From the IMG/VR virus record IMGVR_UViG_3300018024_000376, positions 1-26,945 of that record: a stretch of DNA of 26,945 bases, one strand, 5' to 3'. The DNA is from a virus. The notes under the pieces are model-generated. The model saw nothing but the letters and a program-made list of their open reading frames with translations. It made no database searches and had not been told where the DNA came from. Positions 1-7,154 of the stretch are shown piece by piece; the first letter of the stretch is position 1, and the number at the start of each line of letters is the position of its first letter. The position numbers and the translations under genes were made by a program.

Positions 1-597
1 TTATCCACGTTTCCTGTTTCGGTCTTTTTCGTCACTTCTGAGTTTTTCTCGGATCTCATGTATCTTCTCTAACATTCTTTTTGCCTTTTCAGCGTTCATG
101 GTCCGACCGGTGATTCGTTTTTTGATTTCTTGTATTCTTTCTGACGTGGCGGAAGGTGCAATTTCGATTGGCGGTTCTCCTTTGGCGGCAGTATTGTTTA
201 CAATCAATCTTTTCCTATTCTTGTGGCTTGAGCGTTTGTGAGGGCTAATGAGAGTTTCCTGTATCTGGTTGCGCAAACGAGGGTCGGCAACGTCCTTCAA
301 GGAATGTAGCAACATTTGTTCCACGGGAGCTTCAACCTCATCTGTCACGTGAACCCAATATCGGCCCGTCTTGTACCAGTTGAGTAACACTCGAGCATAT
401 GTCTCGAAAGCCGCTGGTTCCACCCTTGCCATACTCTGAAACATGCTTATGGCTGTCAGGGCTGAACCGTTCCTCAGGATAAACTTGAGAAATTCTTCAA
501 TTGGCTCAACGGGCCAAAGTTTCTCACGCGTGCAAACCTCTCGATAGCCGTTCCAGACCTGGGCATCCACGGACACGCCTATTTGTTTTCTCAACAC
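1..597 (-). CDS. Ribbon-helix-helix-like protein with basic coiled tail
   Basis: This complete 198-residue protein has its TAA stop at bases 1-3. Residues 5-45 look like a ribbon-helix-helix DNA-binding domain: a short strand (QIGVSVDAQVW), a helix, then a second helix (EPIEEFLKFILRNG). The middle is helical without known motifs. The last 60 residues are strongly charged (many K, R, E) and probably form an extended or coiled tail. The start is GTG, preceded by an AAGGA ribosome site, and overlaps the end of the upstream ABC-ATPase/GNAT gene by 7 bases, so the two are probably translated together. A DNA-binding or regulatory partner of that ATPase is an inference; no precise family is recognised. 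Confidence 0.6.
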   Translation of the reverse strand: MLRKQIGVSVDAQVWNGYREVCTREKLWPVEPIEEFLKFILRNGSALTAISMFQSMARVEPAAFETYARVLLNWYKTGRYWVHVTDEVEAPVEQMLLHSLKDVADPRLRNQIQETLISPHKRSSHKNRKRLIVNNTAAKGEPPIEIAPSATSERIQEIKKRITGRTMNAEKAKRMLEKIHEIREKLRSDEKDRNRKRG

Positions 598-2063
598 TTT
601 TTCCTTCTTTTAAGCGCGCGTTTAGGGCGCTGCCAAAAAAGGTAGACTTTTGTCTGCAACAGAAAACCGCAGATCTTGATGAGCCCCGCGAGCTTCACTA
701 GATCCGCAGTTCTGACGGCTTCCTTGTATTCTTCCTTGTGGCCGAATGGAAGATCAGAGCTGAAATATTTCAGGAAACGCACGTGTCCACCTTTCGCGAA
801 GGCCTCCCTGACTCTTTCCAGGTTGGCACTGCTGAGATTTCGAAGGACATCGAAAACGTAATTCTGGCTTCCGAGCAACTGAGCCTTGAACCCGACTTCT
901 TCAAGGACATTTACAATTTTCAGGACATCTTTTGAGGGGTGCTGCTCAGTTATTCTACGCATGCCGGCGCGCTCGGCAAAGGGATTGTATTTTGCCATGA
1001 CGGCTGGCATCTCGACGTACTCCGTTCCTACGAGAGGCAGGGTTTCTTGGATTAGCCGGCGGCCGAGGCCTATCGTTCTGTACTTTGGGTGCACGACGAC
1101 GCGGCTGATGATGCTGAGCTTTTGGTTGATTTCCCCTATAGTCATTCTTGGGAGGACCATTCTGCGTCCGTAAGCTTCGGGCGGCGAGTAGCAATAGGCA
1201 ATCACACCGCATAGTTCCTCGTCGCGGCGTTTCAAGCAGAAAATCTTGCGAACTGCACCGGCCCTATGGGATCGATAATGGAAGCTGGCGAGTTTTTTCC
1301 ACTCTTTTGTTGTGCCCTTTTCGACACGCATCTCGGCCATCAGGCTGCACTCTTGTGCAGCGGTGTTCGGGTAATATTTGATGGATATCTCTTCGCCGAA
1401 ACGTTTGTGGACGTGAACGCTAGGTTTCATGTCTTCGAAGAGATCCATGTGAGTCGTGGCCGCAACGACGGCCTTTCCAAGGGCCCGCGCAAGCTTCTGG
1501 ACGTTAAATGCAACAATCTTCGCAGTATCCCGATCTAAAGTGGCACAAAACTCATCAAAGAGCCAGAATTGTTTGCCGCTTTCAATGAGCTTGGCAATCT
1601 TGTATCTGTAGCGTTGACCATCCGAGAGTTGATCGTAGTTGCGTAGAAATAGGAAAGCATCGTTCAAGCCAACTCGGCTGAGAAGCTCCAGTCCTTCTTC
1701 AACTGTCTTGCCGACAGTTTCGATGAGCGGCCGGGCAGAGTCGATGGGAATAGCGTTCATGTCGACTGCCTCGTCTCCCAAATCTTTGAGCAGCGCTCGC
1801 AGGAGAACACTCTTGCCGCTGCCGCTGTCACCCGTGATATAGACGATGTCTGTCTGGGAGATAGAAATCTGGACGTTGTCGTAGATTACGAACCGTTCCC
1901 ACTTGTCCAAGCCTAGGCCGAAGCCTTCGGCAACTGCAACAACCCTGTCTGAAGGTTTCGGAGTTGCCGTTTCATACGATACGCTGATGGTGAATTTACC
2001 GGACTTACGATCGTAGCGCCTGGCAAGGCGTCGAATCCTGAAATATTCTTTTCGTCTTCTCAA
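591..2063 (-). CDS. ABC-type ATPase fused to GNAT acetyltransferase (COG2401-like)
   Basis: This is a 490-residue two-domain protein. Residues 40-230 are an ABC ATPase: Walker A GDSGSGKS (78-85), signature LSDGQ (146-150), Walker B FWLFDE (166-171) and a switch histidine (H205). There are no membrane segments and no transporter partner nearby, so it is not an importer or exporter. Residues 240-400 resemble a GNAT acetyltransferase, with the acetyl-CoA loop R-x-x-G-x-G in HPKYRTIGLGRRL (325-337). The start is TTG, with AGGTG six bases upstream. This architecture matches what I recall as COG2401. The substrate is unknown. Its place at the end of a viral late operon, coupled to a DNA-binding-like gene, suggests action on nucleic acid or host protein, which is an inference. 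Confidence 0.85.
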   Translation of the reverse strand: MRRRKEYFRIRRLARRYDRKSGKFTISVSYETATPKPSDRVVAVAEGFGLGLDKWERFVIYDNVQISISQTDIVYITGDSGSGKSVLLRALLKDLGDEAVDMNAIPIDSARPLIETVGKTVEEGLELLSRVGLNDAFLFLRNYDQLSDGQRYRYKIAKLIESGKQFWLFDEFCATLDRDTAKIVAFNVQKLARALGKAVVAATTHMDLFEDMKPSVHVHKRFGEEISIKYYPNTAAQECSLMAEMRVEKGTTKEWKKLASFHYRSHRAGAVRKIFCLKRRDEELCGVIAYCYSPPEAYGRRMVLPRMTIGEINQKLSIISRVVVHPKYRTIGLGRRLIQETLPLVGTEYVEMPAVMAKYNPFAERAGMRRITEQHPSKDVLKIVNVLEEVGFKAQLLGSQNYVFDVLRNLSSANLERVREAFAKGGHVRFLKYFSSDLPFGHKEEYKEAVRTADLVKLAGLIKICGFLLQTKVYLFWQRPKRALKRRKKC

Positions 2064-2091
2064 CTTTCACACCTACTAGCAACTGGGAAGG

Positions 2092-2132
2092 AGAATTAAA
2101 ACAATGAAAAGGGGGGAACTCAGTTCGCTGAG
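2092..2132 (-). terminator. Candidate hairpin/T-rich terminator
   Basis: On the minus strand a 5-bp stem (CTCAG, loop CGAA, CTGAG; 2119-2132) is followed by a C6 run, T4, then TTGTTTTAATT. It lies in the 109-base gap between the small membrane protein gene and the ABC-ATPase gene, so it could end or attenuate the tail-gene transcript. No other gene is convincing in this gap. Confidence 0.35.
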
Positions 2133-2172
2133 GGCTGTTATGCTTGCTGAGAGTGGATTTTCACTTGATTCG

Positions 2173-2439
2173 TCAGCACGCGCTAACACGATGGCCTATG
2201 AGGATGCCAGTCACCAATCCTGTCAGACCTGTCATCGCAGTGAACACTTCGCTGTTCCAGCTGTGTAGAAAGGCCATGTGCGCAATTTCAATGGCGCTCA
2301 GGCAGACTGTCATGCCTATTGCAAACTTGACACCATAAACAAGCTCTTCGTTGGGTGTGATCTCGAAGTCTTCAAAAGCTCCGCGCGCGCCTTTGCGATG
2401 CCCCTTTCTGGTGAGAGCCCGCTTAACCCAGTCTTCCAT
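2173..2439 (-). CDS. Small two-TM membrane protein, holin-like
   Basis: This is an 88-residue protein starting at ATG 2439 (MEDWVKRALTRKG). A longer in-frame reading to 2520 lies inside the upstream gene and is less likely. The N-terminal 35 residues are basic then acidic and cytoplasmic-looking. Two hydrophobic segments follow, about residues 38-58 (YGVKFAIGMTVCLSAIEIAH) and 64-82 (VFTAMTGLTGLVTGILIG), with a short basic end. Size, topology and place at the end of the tail genes would suit a holin or another small virion or host membrane protein. No lysis enzyme is next to it, so the role is not established. It overlaps the upstream gene by 17 bases. Confidence 0.6.
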   Translation of the reverse strand: MEDWVKRALTRKGHRKGARGAFEDFEITPNEELVYGVKFAIGMTVCLSAIEIAHMAFLHSWNSEVFTAMTGLTGLVTGILIGHRVSAC

Positions 2440-2812
2440 GGTTACACGCCCTTTGCTGAAACTTCCTTTCCGTGCGCCTGCCGCCGATGAGAAAACTGTT
2501 AAGCAAATGCTTAACGTCATCCGAGGCGAGGTAGTTCTTGAGAATTACTGTGATCCCGATTGTCCATGCAACCGGCACGGCGGTGTAGTCGATGTCGTAC
2601 ATACCGTCTGAATATCTGAAATTGTTCTGGGCGAGAATAATGTGCTTGCTCCTCTGGCCCATCGCGCCCACGAAAATGCCCCAGCTCTTCACCGGCACGT
2701 CAACGGCCATGCCGCTGTTCAAACTCTTGCCGATGCTGGCGTCGTACCAGTCGATGCAACAGAGATCTCCAGGGCTGAGCTGTCTGATTTCGTCTTCGAT
2801 TTTTCGTTTCAT
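2423..2812 (-). CDS. Hypothetical protein with SH3-like beta-barrel appearance
   Basis: This is a 129-residue protein. The chosen start is ATG 2812 because GAAGGTG lies 8 bases upstream; a GTG three codons earlier is possible. A short basic/acidic helix (residues 1-14) is followed by a beta-rich core containing SPGDLCCIDWYDASIG, PVKSWGIFVGAMG and KHIILAQNNFRYSDGMYDID. The pattern of alternating hydrophobics with turn glycines suggests a small barrel, but I do not recognise the family. The C-terminal 25 residues are basic. It sits between a small paralogous protein and the two-TM protein at the end of the tail module. A minor virion or lysis-cassette role is possible but unsupported. Confidence 0.65.
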   Translation of the reverse strand: MKRKIEDEIRQLSPGDLCCIDWYDASIGKSLNSGMAVDVPVKSWGIFVGAMGQRSKHIILAQNNFRYSDGMYDIDYTAVPVAWTIGITVILKNYLASDDVKHLLNSFLIGGRRTERKFQQRACNHGRLG

Positions 2813-2825
2813 TTCTTCCACACCT

Positions 2826-3032
2826 TCAGGTCGAATGTTTCTTGCTGCGTAGTATCATTTCCATTGTGGCCGCTCTGTTCTCAATCGCGGTGTTCACGTC
2901 TTCCAGAATGATGGTCTGCATCCACTTGGGAAATCGCAGTATTCGAGTCCCCAGCAGCTGCCACTGTTTTAACCATTTCTTTCGCAGCTCGGCCTCTCGT
3001 CCGAAATTTTCCAGAATATCAACTTCTACCAT
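2826..3032 (-). CDS. Small helical protein, paralogue of the gene at 17789-18103
   Basis: This 68-residue protein starts at ATG 3032, with GAGGTTTG just upstream. Its core PKWMQTIILEDVNTAIENR (about residues 36-54) matches PPWMQRILLDDINTAAVNR in the 104-residue protein at 17789-18103 at 12 of 19 positions. Both cores are followed by a Met-containing helix and a polar tail, so the two genes are very likely paralogues. Predicted character is all helical, soluble and charged. Function is unknown; one copy lies beside the portal and the other beyond the tail genes, so an assembly or adaptor role is conceivable. Confidence 0.65.
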   Translation of the reverse strand: MVEVDILENFGREAELRKKWLKQWQLLGTRILRFPKWMQTIILEDVNTAIENRAATMEMILRSKKHST

Positions 3033-3124
3033 GCTTCAAACCTCATAACCAGATACTCGCGAAAATTGTGCCTCTTGAACCGTGACCTGCGAATGTTATC
3101 TTGCCCAGCTGTTCGAAAGTGCTC

Positions 3125-3943
3125 CTATGCTTCTTGAATTGTTACTGTTACGATTCGCACGTTTTGTCCTGCAAGGTTTTCCATGTCAAACGTGACGTCC
3201 AAAACGTTGACGCTCACGCTGTTCACGGGCCTTTGAGCGGTGTCGCTGTAAAATGTCACGACGTTTCCATTCTGGCAGTCCTGCTCGTATAGGTTGGCAA
3301 GACTGTTCGCCCATGACACATTATACTCAAGAAAAGTCAGCGTGTACGTGCGGACGATGCCATAGGTTTTGACTTTTCGTTTGTACTGACCACCATACCA
3401 AGCGTCCCAATTGCTTCCCTGAGCTGCACAAGATTCAGACCATTTTTGAACTGTTAAAGCCTGCCCATCAAGCATCACACCCACGCTTGAGTTCGCTGTG
3501 TACGAGCCATAAATACACCAGTTCAGGGCTGAACTTGCATGTGTCCATGTGCCAGGGTTCGGCCACGTGCCAAAATTTTCCGTTACCGAGTTTACAGGTG
3601 TGCCACCTGATGAGCTACTATCGTAGGCCGTGTAACTGCTAGATGCGTTGAACAAGAGTTGATAAGTATCCGCGTCAAGTTGAAGGCCATTTCCGCTGAA
3701 GCTAAATTGCACAAAGGCTGCAGCTGCTCCTGTGCCCGTGACTGTTTGGGTTTTTCCCACATATGCTAAAGTACTGTCACGGTAAACGGCGCATTGCACT
3801 TGTACTCCGTTTGGAATCTGACAGTACAAGATCAGGGCTGTCACGATACCTGCTTGTGAGAGCGAGAATACTCCGCCATGAGTTGCGTTTGCGCTTTCTC
3901 CGTGGCTGTTCACGCCCGAGTTTGTGTTTCCAAAAGTTGGCAT
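3125..3943 (-). CDS. Beta-rich tail tip or fibre protein
   Basis: This is a 272-residue protein starting at ATG 3943, with AAGGTGA four bases upstream; an ATG five codons earlier has no such site. It is rich in G, S, T, N and aromatic residues with beta alternation. Residues 1-110 look like a beta-sandwich of the sort used for surface or sugar contacts (GGVFSLSQAGIVTALILYCQ). A later part (about 175-272) is more compact and ends in the strand-rich QNVRIVTVTIQEA, resembling a baseplate or distal-tail-like domain. It follows the tape measure and another beta-rich protein, where tail-tip and receptor-binding proteins are usually encoded. The exact family is not recognised. The 90 bases downstream hold only a start-less open stretch. 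Confidence 0.55.
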   Translation of the reverse strand: MPTFGNTNSGVNSHGESANATHGGVFSLSQAGIVTALILYCQIPNGVQVQCAVYRDSTLAYVGKTQTVTGTGAAAAFVQFSFSGNGLQLDADTYQLLFNASSSYTAYDSSSSGGTPVNSVTENFGTWPNPGTWTHASSALNWCIYGSYTANSSVGVMLDGQALTVQKWSESCAAQGSNWDAWYGGQYKRKVKTYGIVRTYTLTFLEYNVSWANSLANLYEQDCQNGNVVTFYSDTAQRPVNSVSVNVLDVTFDMENLAGQNVRIVTVTIQEA

Positions 3944-3947
3944 CTTA

Positions 3948-4979
3948 TCACCTTGCATCCACGGCGATGACTCCGATACAAGCGCCTAGGCCGGAAGCCA
4001 TCAGATTATTGTTGTTAATGTCCACAATGTCCATCATGTAACTGAACTCTTGAAGGTCAGCTCCCGTGATGCTGCTGTAGAAGTCATCCGCGTTTCCGAA
4101 TGTGACTCCATGAATGGCTCCAACCCCTGTGAACTTTGTTGAAGGGTTAAGATACCAAGGTTCAAGCATGCAATAAAGCGTGCTACCTTGACTAAAGTAA
4201 ATGTTCACAGGGATGCCGAAAGTTGAAGATAAAATCCAAGGGCATGCAATCACGCTAATGGTCACGGCCGTGCTACCATTTCTCTTGCTTATAGTGACCG
4301 TGTGACTAAGGTCTACGTTGTATGGTAAGCTGATTTTCCCTGTTGTGCCTCCTGAGCTGCCACTTTCTTCAGGGATAACTTCGCTCCAGTTGACTTGCAC
4401 GCCATCAACAAGTATGCTGACTCCGTTTGTGTAATTGTTGCCGATATTCTCAAGAGTTGTTGAGGCGCCAGATGTGACCGCGTAAACTTGAACAAAATAT
4501 GTGGCTTGCTGAAGGGGCCCTGCTGGCGTGTTCCTGTTATTCACCGTTAAGCTTGTTCCGCTGCTGTATGTGTGCACAGATGAGCCAACGGCGTCATTAA
4601 AGGCTGTGAGGCCGCATTGGAAATTCTTGAGGTAAACGTTATAATTGCTTCCTGCGCCATTCAAGTATCCAGCTGCTTGAATATCATACGTGCCGGCTGC
4701 AAGCCAGATTGCCGTGCCAAAGCTCTGAGAAGTTGCCAAGTTTGTCCAAGATGTGAGCACGTAATATGAGCCAACCTTGATTCTTATGGCTCCGCTTCCC
4801 CCTGTTGTGTCAAGGAAACTGTCAAACTTTATGAGTAGAATGCCATCTGCGGGCATTGTGATGTTGCCCCAGTCTTTCAGAAGTACCCAGCTTGCAGTTG
4901 TAGCTGCATACTGGGTCGCATCATTCACAAGGTTTGCTTCTTGAGCGATTAGTCTTTCCTGTTCAGCTAAGAGCACCAT
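3948..4979 (-). CDS. Large beta-rich tail protein (tip or fibre)
   Basis: This 343-residue protein lies directly after the tape measure; stop and start share a base (TAATG), so translation is coupled. A short N-terminal helix (residues 1-22, LLAEQERLIAQEANLV) could be the attachment to the tail. The rest is low-charge and beta-rich with many G, S, T, N and aromatic residues and hydrophobic strands every few residues. About residues 25-125 and 150-260 look like two beta-sandwich units. A third part (260-343) ends with DIVDINNNNLMASGLGACIG. Gene order makes a distal tail or receptor-binding role likely; no catalytic motif is visible. Confidence 0.55.
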   Translation of the reverse strand: MVLLAEQERLIAQEANLVNDATQYAATTASWVLLKDWGNITMPADGILLIKFDSFLDTTGGSGAIRIKVGSYYVLTSWTNLATSQSFGTAIWLAAGTYDIQAAGYLNGAGSNYNVYLKNFQCGLTAFNDAVGSSVHTYSSGTSLTVNNRNTPAGPLQQATYFVQVYAVTSGASTTLENIGNNYTNGVSILVDGVQVNWSEVIPEESGSSGGTTGKISLPYNVDLSHTVTISKRNGSTAVTISVIACPWILSSTFGIPVNIYFSQGSTLYCMLEPWYLNPSTKFTGVGAIHGVTFGNADDFYSSITGADLQEFSYMMDIVDINNNNLMASGLGACIGVIAVDAR

Positions 4980-6565
4980 TATCTAAACACACTCCCTGAG
5001 CGGATTCTTTTCTGAGTCGCCGCAGCTGCTGAGCTTGTGGGCTCGACAATAATCGTTTTAAGCTGCTGAAGAAGCATCTTTGACGCGGCATCAACTGTGG
5101 CCTTATCCGCGCTACCTTCAATATTGATAAGAGGCGCCTTCGTTTCAATGTTCACGGTTGTAGGCTTCTGCGCTCCTGTCGGCAAAGCTCCCATGCCAGA
5201 TATGGAGCCTGACATTCCCGTTCCGCCTATCTGAGCTTGCGCGTTGAAGTCTTTGATGGATTTGAGGCCCTTGTTCATGCTATCGTCAACCATGCCCGTC
5301 CAATTCTTCATAGTTTTTTCACTGCTGTCAGCAGCATCTGAGAGAGCATGAGCGAAGCAAACGCTTTTGATGAAGCCTTGAATCGCACCACCCGCCTTAT
5401 CCATGGCTCCGCTAACATCTTTAACGAAGCCGCCAAGAGCTTTCGCAGCTGTGTCAACGGCGTCAAAGATGGGCTTCAGAAGATTGTAAAACCACTGGAT
5501 AATATCAGAAAGCCCCTTCCAAGCATCCTCAAACGCGCCGATTAGAAAGTCTGCAAAAGGTTTGAGTACGCTTCCCCACATAAAATTAACGATGTCTGAA
5601 ATAACCTTGATACTTGTGTAGAAAGCACCTGCCAAAAAGTCTCCAAGTGGTTTGAAGGCATTATTCCACAAGAACATTACAACAGTGGAAAGCACATTAA
5701 TCTCTGTGATCATGTACCCTTTGATGAAGTTTCCAAGCGGTTCAAGAACATTCTTCCAGAACCACTCAAGCCCAACGGTGATTGCTTCAACAGCTTCTTT
5801 TAACGTTCCGCCAAGAACTTTACCAACTTCAATTATGGCGTCTCTGAACGGTGGGCAGTAATTCCAGAGCACAACGATAACGGCAATAAGCGCACCGATG
5901 GCGAGACAAATCAAACCGATTGGGTTCGCATCCATCGCTGCATTCAAGGCCCACTGTATCCCCTCCCAGATGTCCTCTGCGTTTGAAACCGTGTTTATGA
6001 CTGCGATTAAGCTTGGAATCACGGTAAGAGCGGCCATAACCATCGAGTTGGTAACATTCCTCTGAGCTTCGCCAACCTTTTCCTCAGCGATTTGAAGTGT
6101 TCCTTGTGCATCTGAGAGTTTTTGGGCAGCGTCTTTCGCTTGCTGGGAATCTGGGCCGTACTTGGCGACGGCGGCATTGTAGGCTTCCTGTGCTTTAGTG
6201 ACGGCTAATGTGTCTTTCTCAACTGTTAAGTGAGCTTTCTGAAGTGAAATCTCTGCGTTCTCCAGATTGTTGAAGCTCATGTAGAGCATCATGCCAGCCA
6301 TTGCCGCGCTGTTCATGGATGATGCACTGCTTGAGCAGCTCATGTTTGCAGATTCAGTTTCATCAGCAGCATTTTGGGCAGCTTCTCCGACTTGAGTGTA
6401 ACTTGCGGAAATCTGGCTTGTCGCGTCATCAGTTGAGGTTGCAAGGTCTTGCGTGTTACCCTCAATGTCTGTGAAGGTTGTGGAAAGGTTAGTGCCGACG
6501 CTCTCAATCACAGACGACGCTTCGTCATATGCGATTAGCTGAATGTCAATTTCGTTGCTGCTCAT
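4979..6565 (-). CDS. Tail tape measure protein
   Basis: This is a 528-residue protein placed immediately after the chaperone frameshift frame, the usual position of the tape measure. Residues 1-180 are Ala/Ser/Gln/Glu-rich and coiled (for example AEISLQKAHLTVEKDTL). Two hydrophobic stretches follow (about 174-191 and 215-234, IGLICLAIGALIAVIVVLW), typical of tape measures that insert into membranes at DNA entry. Residues 270-360 carry an exact 30-residue repeat with aromatics at 270, 300, 330 and 360. The C-terminus is Gly/Ala/Ser-rich. With the usual rule of about 0.15 nm per residue, a tail near 80 nm would be expected, which is an inference. It starts at ATG with AGGTCA upstream, 6 bases after the frameshift stop. 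Confidence 0.88.
   Translation of the reverse strand: MSSNEIDIQLIAYDEASSVIESVGTNLSTTFTDIEGNTQDLATSTDDATSQISASYTQVGEAAQNAADETESANMSCSSSASSMNSAAMAGMMLYMSFNNLENAEISLQKAHLTVEKDTLAVTKAQEAYNAAVAKYGPDSQQAKDAAQKLSDAQGTLQIAEEKVGEAQRNVTNSMVMAALTVIPSLIAVINTVSNAEDIWEGIQWALNAAMDANPIGLICLAIGALIAVIVVLWNYCPPFRDAIIEVGKVLGGTLKEAVEAITVGLEWFWKNVLEPLGNFIKGYMITEINVLSTVVMFLWNNAFKPLGDFLAGAFYTSIKVISDIVNFMWGSVLKPFADFLIGAFEDAWKGLSDIIQWFYNLLKPIFDAVDTAAKALGGFVKDVSGAMDKAGGAIQGFIKSVCFAHALSDAADSSEKTMKNWTGMVDDSMNKGLKSIKDFNAQAQIGGTGMSGSISGMGALPTGAQKPTTVNIETKAPLINIEGSADKATVDAASKMLLQQLKTIIVEPTSSAAAATQKRIRSGSVFR
5489..5758 (-). repeat. Three tandem 90-bp units coding a 30-residue tape-measure repeat
   Basis: Units begin at W270, W300 and W330, with a partial fourth unit at Y360. 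Each unit has the pattern W-x-x-x-[LF]-[EK]-P-[LF]-[GA]-[ND]-F-[IL]-x-G, followed by a hydrophobic helix. The protein period is exactly 30 while the DNA copies have diverged, which suggests old duplication held by structural selection. Confidence 0.75.
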
Positions 6566-6571
6566 TTTGAC

Positions 6572-7098
6572 CTAACCTTTCTGTTTGTAAAACCATTTTG
6601 CCCACTCGACAAGGAAACGAATTTGAAACGGGGTTAGTTCGCCTATTTGCTGTAGGGTGTAGCCGTATTCATGAGCCACGAACCCTACGGTTTGGGCGAT
6701 GGAGTCGCAGCCGACCCATTCGCCGATTGCTTCTGAGGAAAAAAACTGCCTTCCTTCGTCAGCTTCGTTAAGAGGCGCGCGACAACTTCGTATGGCATGG
6801 CTTTGATGTCTTCAAGAGTTAAGCCCTCACTCGCCGGTGCGAGCATTTTGAATAGAAGCTGCATGCTCCTATCCTTGTTCTCAGGATGCTTCTCCATGAT
6901 TTCGTTTAGCTGCGCGTATGTCAGTAGTTTATATCGTATCACGCCTAAGTCATCATCGTAAAGTTCCCTGATTTCCTTGGCTCTCTTGACAAGCTCTTTC
7001 GGGTTGAAGACGCGGACGCGCTTCAGCTTTTCCTCATCATCCTTCTGCAAGACTTGCTCCATCTCTGTGACTTTTCCCCAATTAATTTCTTCACTCAT
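6572..7098 (-). CDS. Tail assembly chaperone GT product by programmed -1 frameshift
   Basis: A second product of the chaperone gene, 175 residues if the ribosome slips -1 on the T7 run at 6745-6739. It shares residues 1-120 with the short form. It then continues in the -1 frame from S-S-E-A-I through GEWVGCDSIAQTVGFVAHEY, LTPFQIRFLVEWAKW and FYKQKG to a TAG at 6574-6572, just 6 bases before the tape measure ATG. This frame has no start codon of its own but reads as well-formed protein. The G/GT arrangement, upstream of the tape measure and downstream of the tail tube, is conserved in long-tailed phages, where GT helps load tail tube subunits on the tape measure. Confidence 0.85.
6685..7098 (-). 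CDS. Tail assembly chaperone, short form (G-like)
   Basis: This 137-residue protein starts at ATG 7098, with GGTGA five bases upstream. It is charged and helical: residues 10-60 are rich in K, E, R and D, then come LLTYAQLNEIMEKHP and a helix ending VVARLLTKLTKEG. The last 17 residues after SFF are a low-complexity Q/S/A/P tail, as expected for the non-shifted end of a frameshift gene. It sits between the tail tube gene and the tape measure. The G-type chaperone keeps the tape measure soluble during tail assembly. Sequence identity to a named family is not claimed; order, size and the frameshift site carry the call. Confidence 0.82.
   Translation of the reverse strand: MSEEINWGKVTEMEQVLQKDDEEKLKRVRVFNPKELVKRAKEIRELYDDDLGVIRYKLLTYAQLNEIMEKHPENKDRSMQLLFKMLAPASEGLTLEDIKAMPYEVVARLLTKLTKEGSFFPQKQSANGSAATPSPKP
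6695..6745 (-). promoter_or_regulatory. -1 frameshift signal: slippery T7 plus downstream stem-loop
   Basis: In the zero frame the mRNA reads AGU UUU UUU CCU, so the heptamer is U UUU UUU, an X XXY YYZ slippery site (6745-6739). Fourteen bases later a 30-base hairpin can form (6724-6695). Its outer stem is GGCGA/TCGCC, followed by a 2x2 internal loop, then inner stem GGGTCG/CGACTC with one G-T pair and loop GCTG. A structured RNA downstream of a slippery site is the usual stimulator; the 14-base spacer is longer than the common 5-9. Confidence 0.8.
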
Positions 7099-7132
7099 GT
7101 TTTCACCTCAAAGTAGTTTGATTATTGCGAAA

Positions 7133-7150
7133 TCCCCAAAAAAGCGGGGA
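7133..7150 (-). terminator. Weak hairpin with T6 loop after tail tube gene
   Basis: On the minus strand TCCCC-GCTTTTTT-GGGGA forms a 5-bp stem with a T6 run in the loop, between the tail tube gene stop and the chaperone start. T-runs alone can end archaeal transcription, so it may lower expression of the chaperone relative to the tube protein. Confidence 0.3.
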
Positions 7151-7154
7151 GAGT

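Noticed and set aside
591-2063. ABC transporter ATP-binding subunit
   Set aside because: It has an intact ABC ATPase, but no membrane partner is nearby and the second half is a GNAT domain.
2104-2265. Plus-strand 53-codon frame (MKRGELSSLRAVM...) with AGGAG upstream
   Set aside because: It runs into the minus-strand two-TM gene, is read against the whole operon and has low protein-like character after the first 25 codons.
3033-3124. Open minus-strand stretch (…TFEQLGKITFAGHGSRG…) between two tail genes
   Set aside because: It has about 32 codons but no ATG, GTG or TTG to start it and no slippery site in the gene before it.
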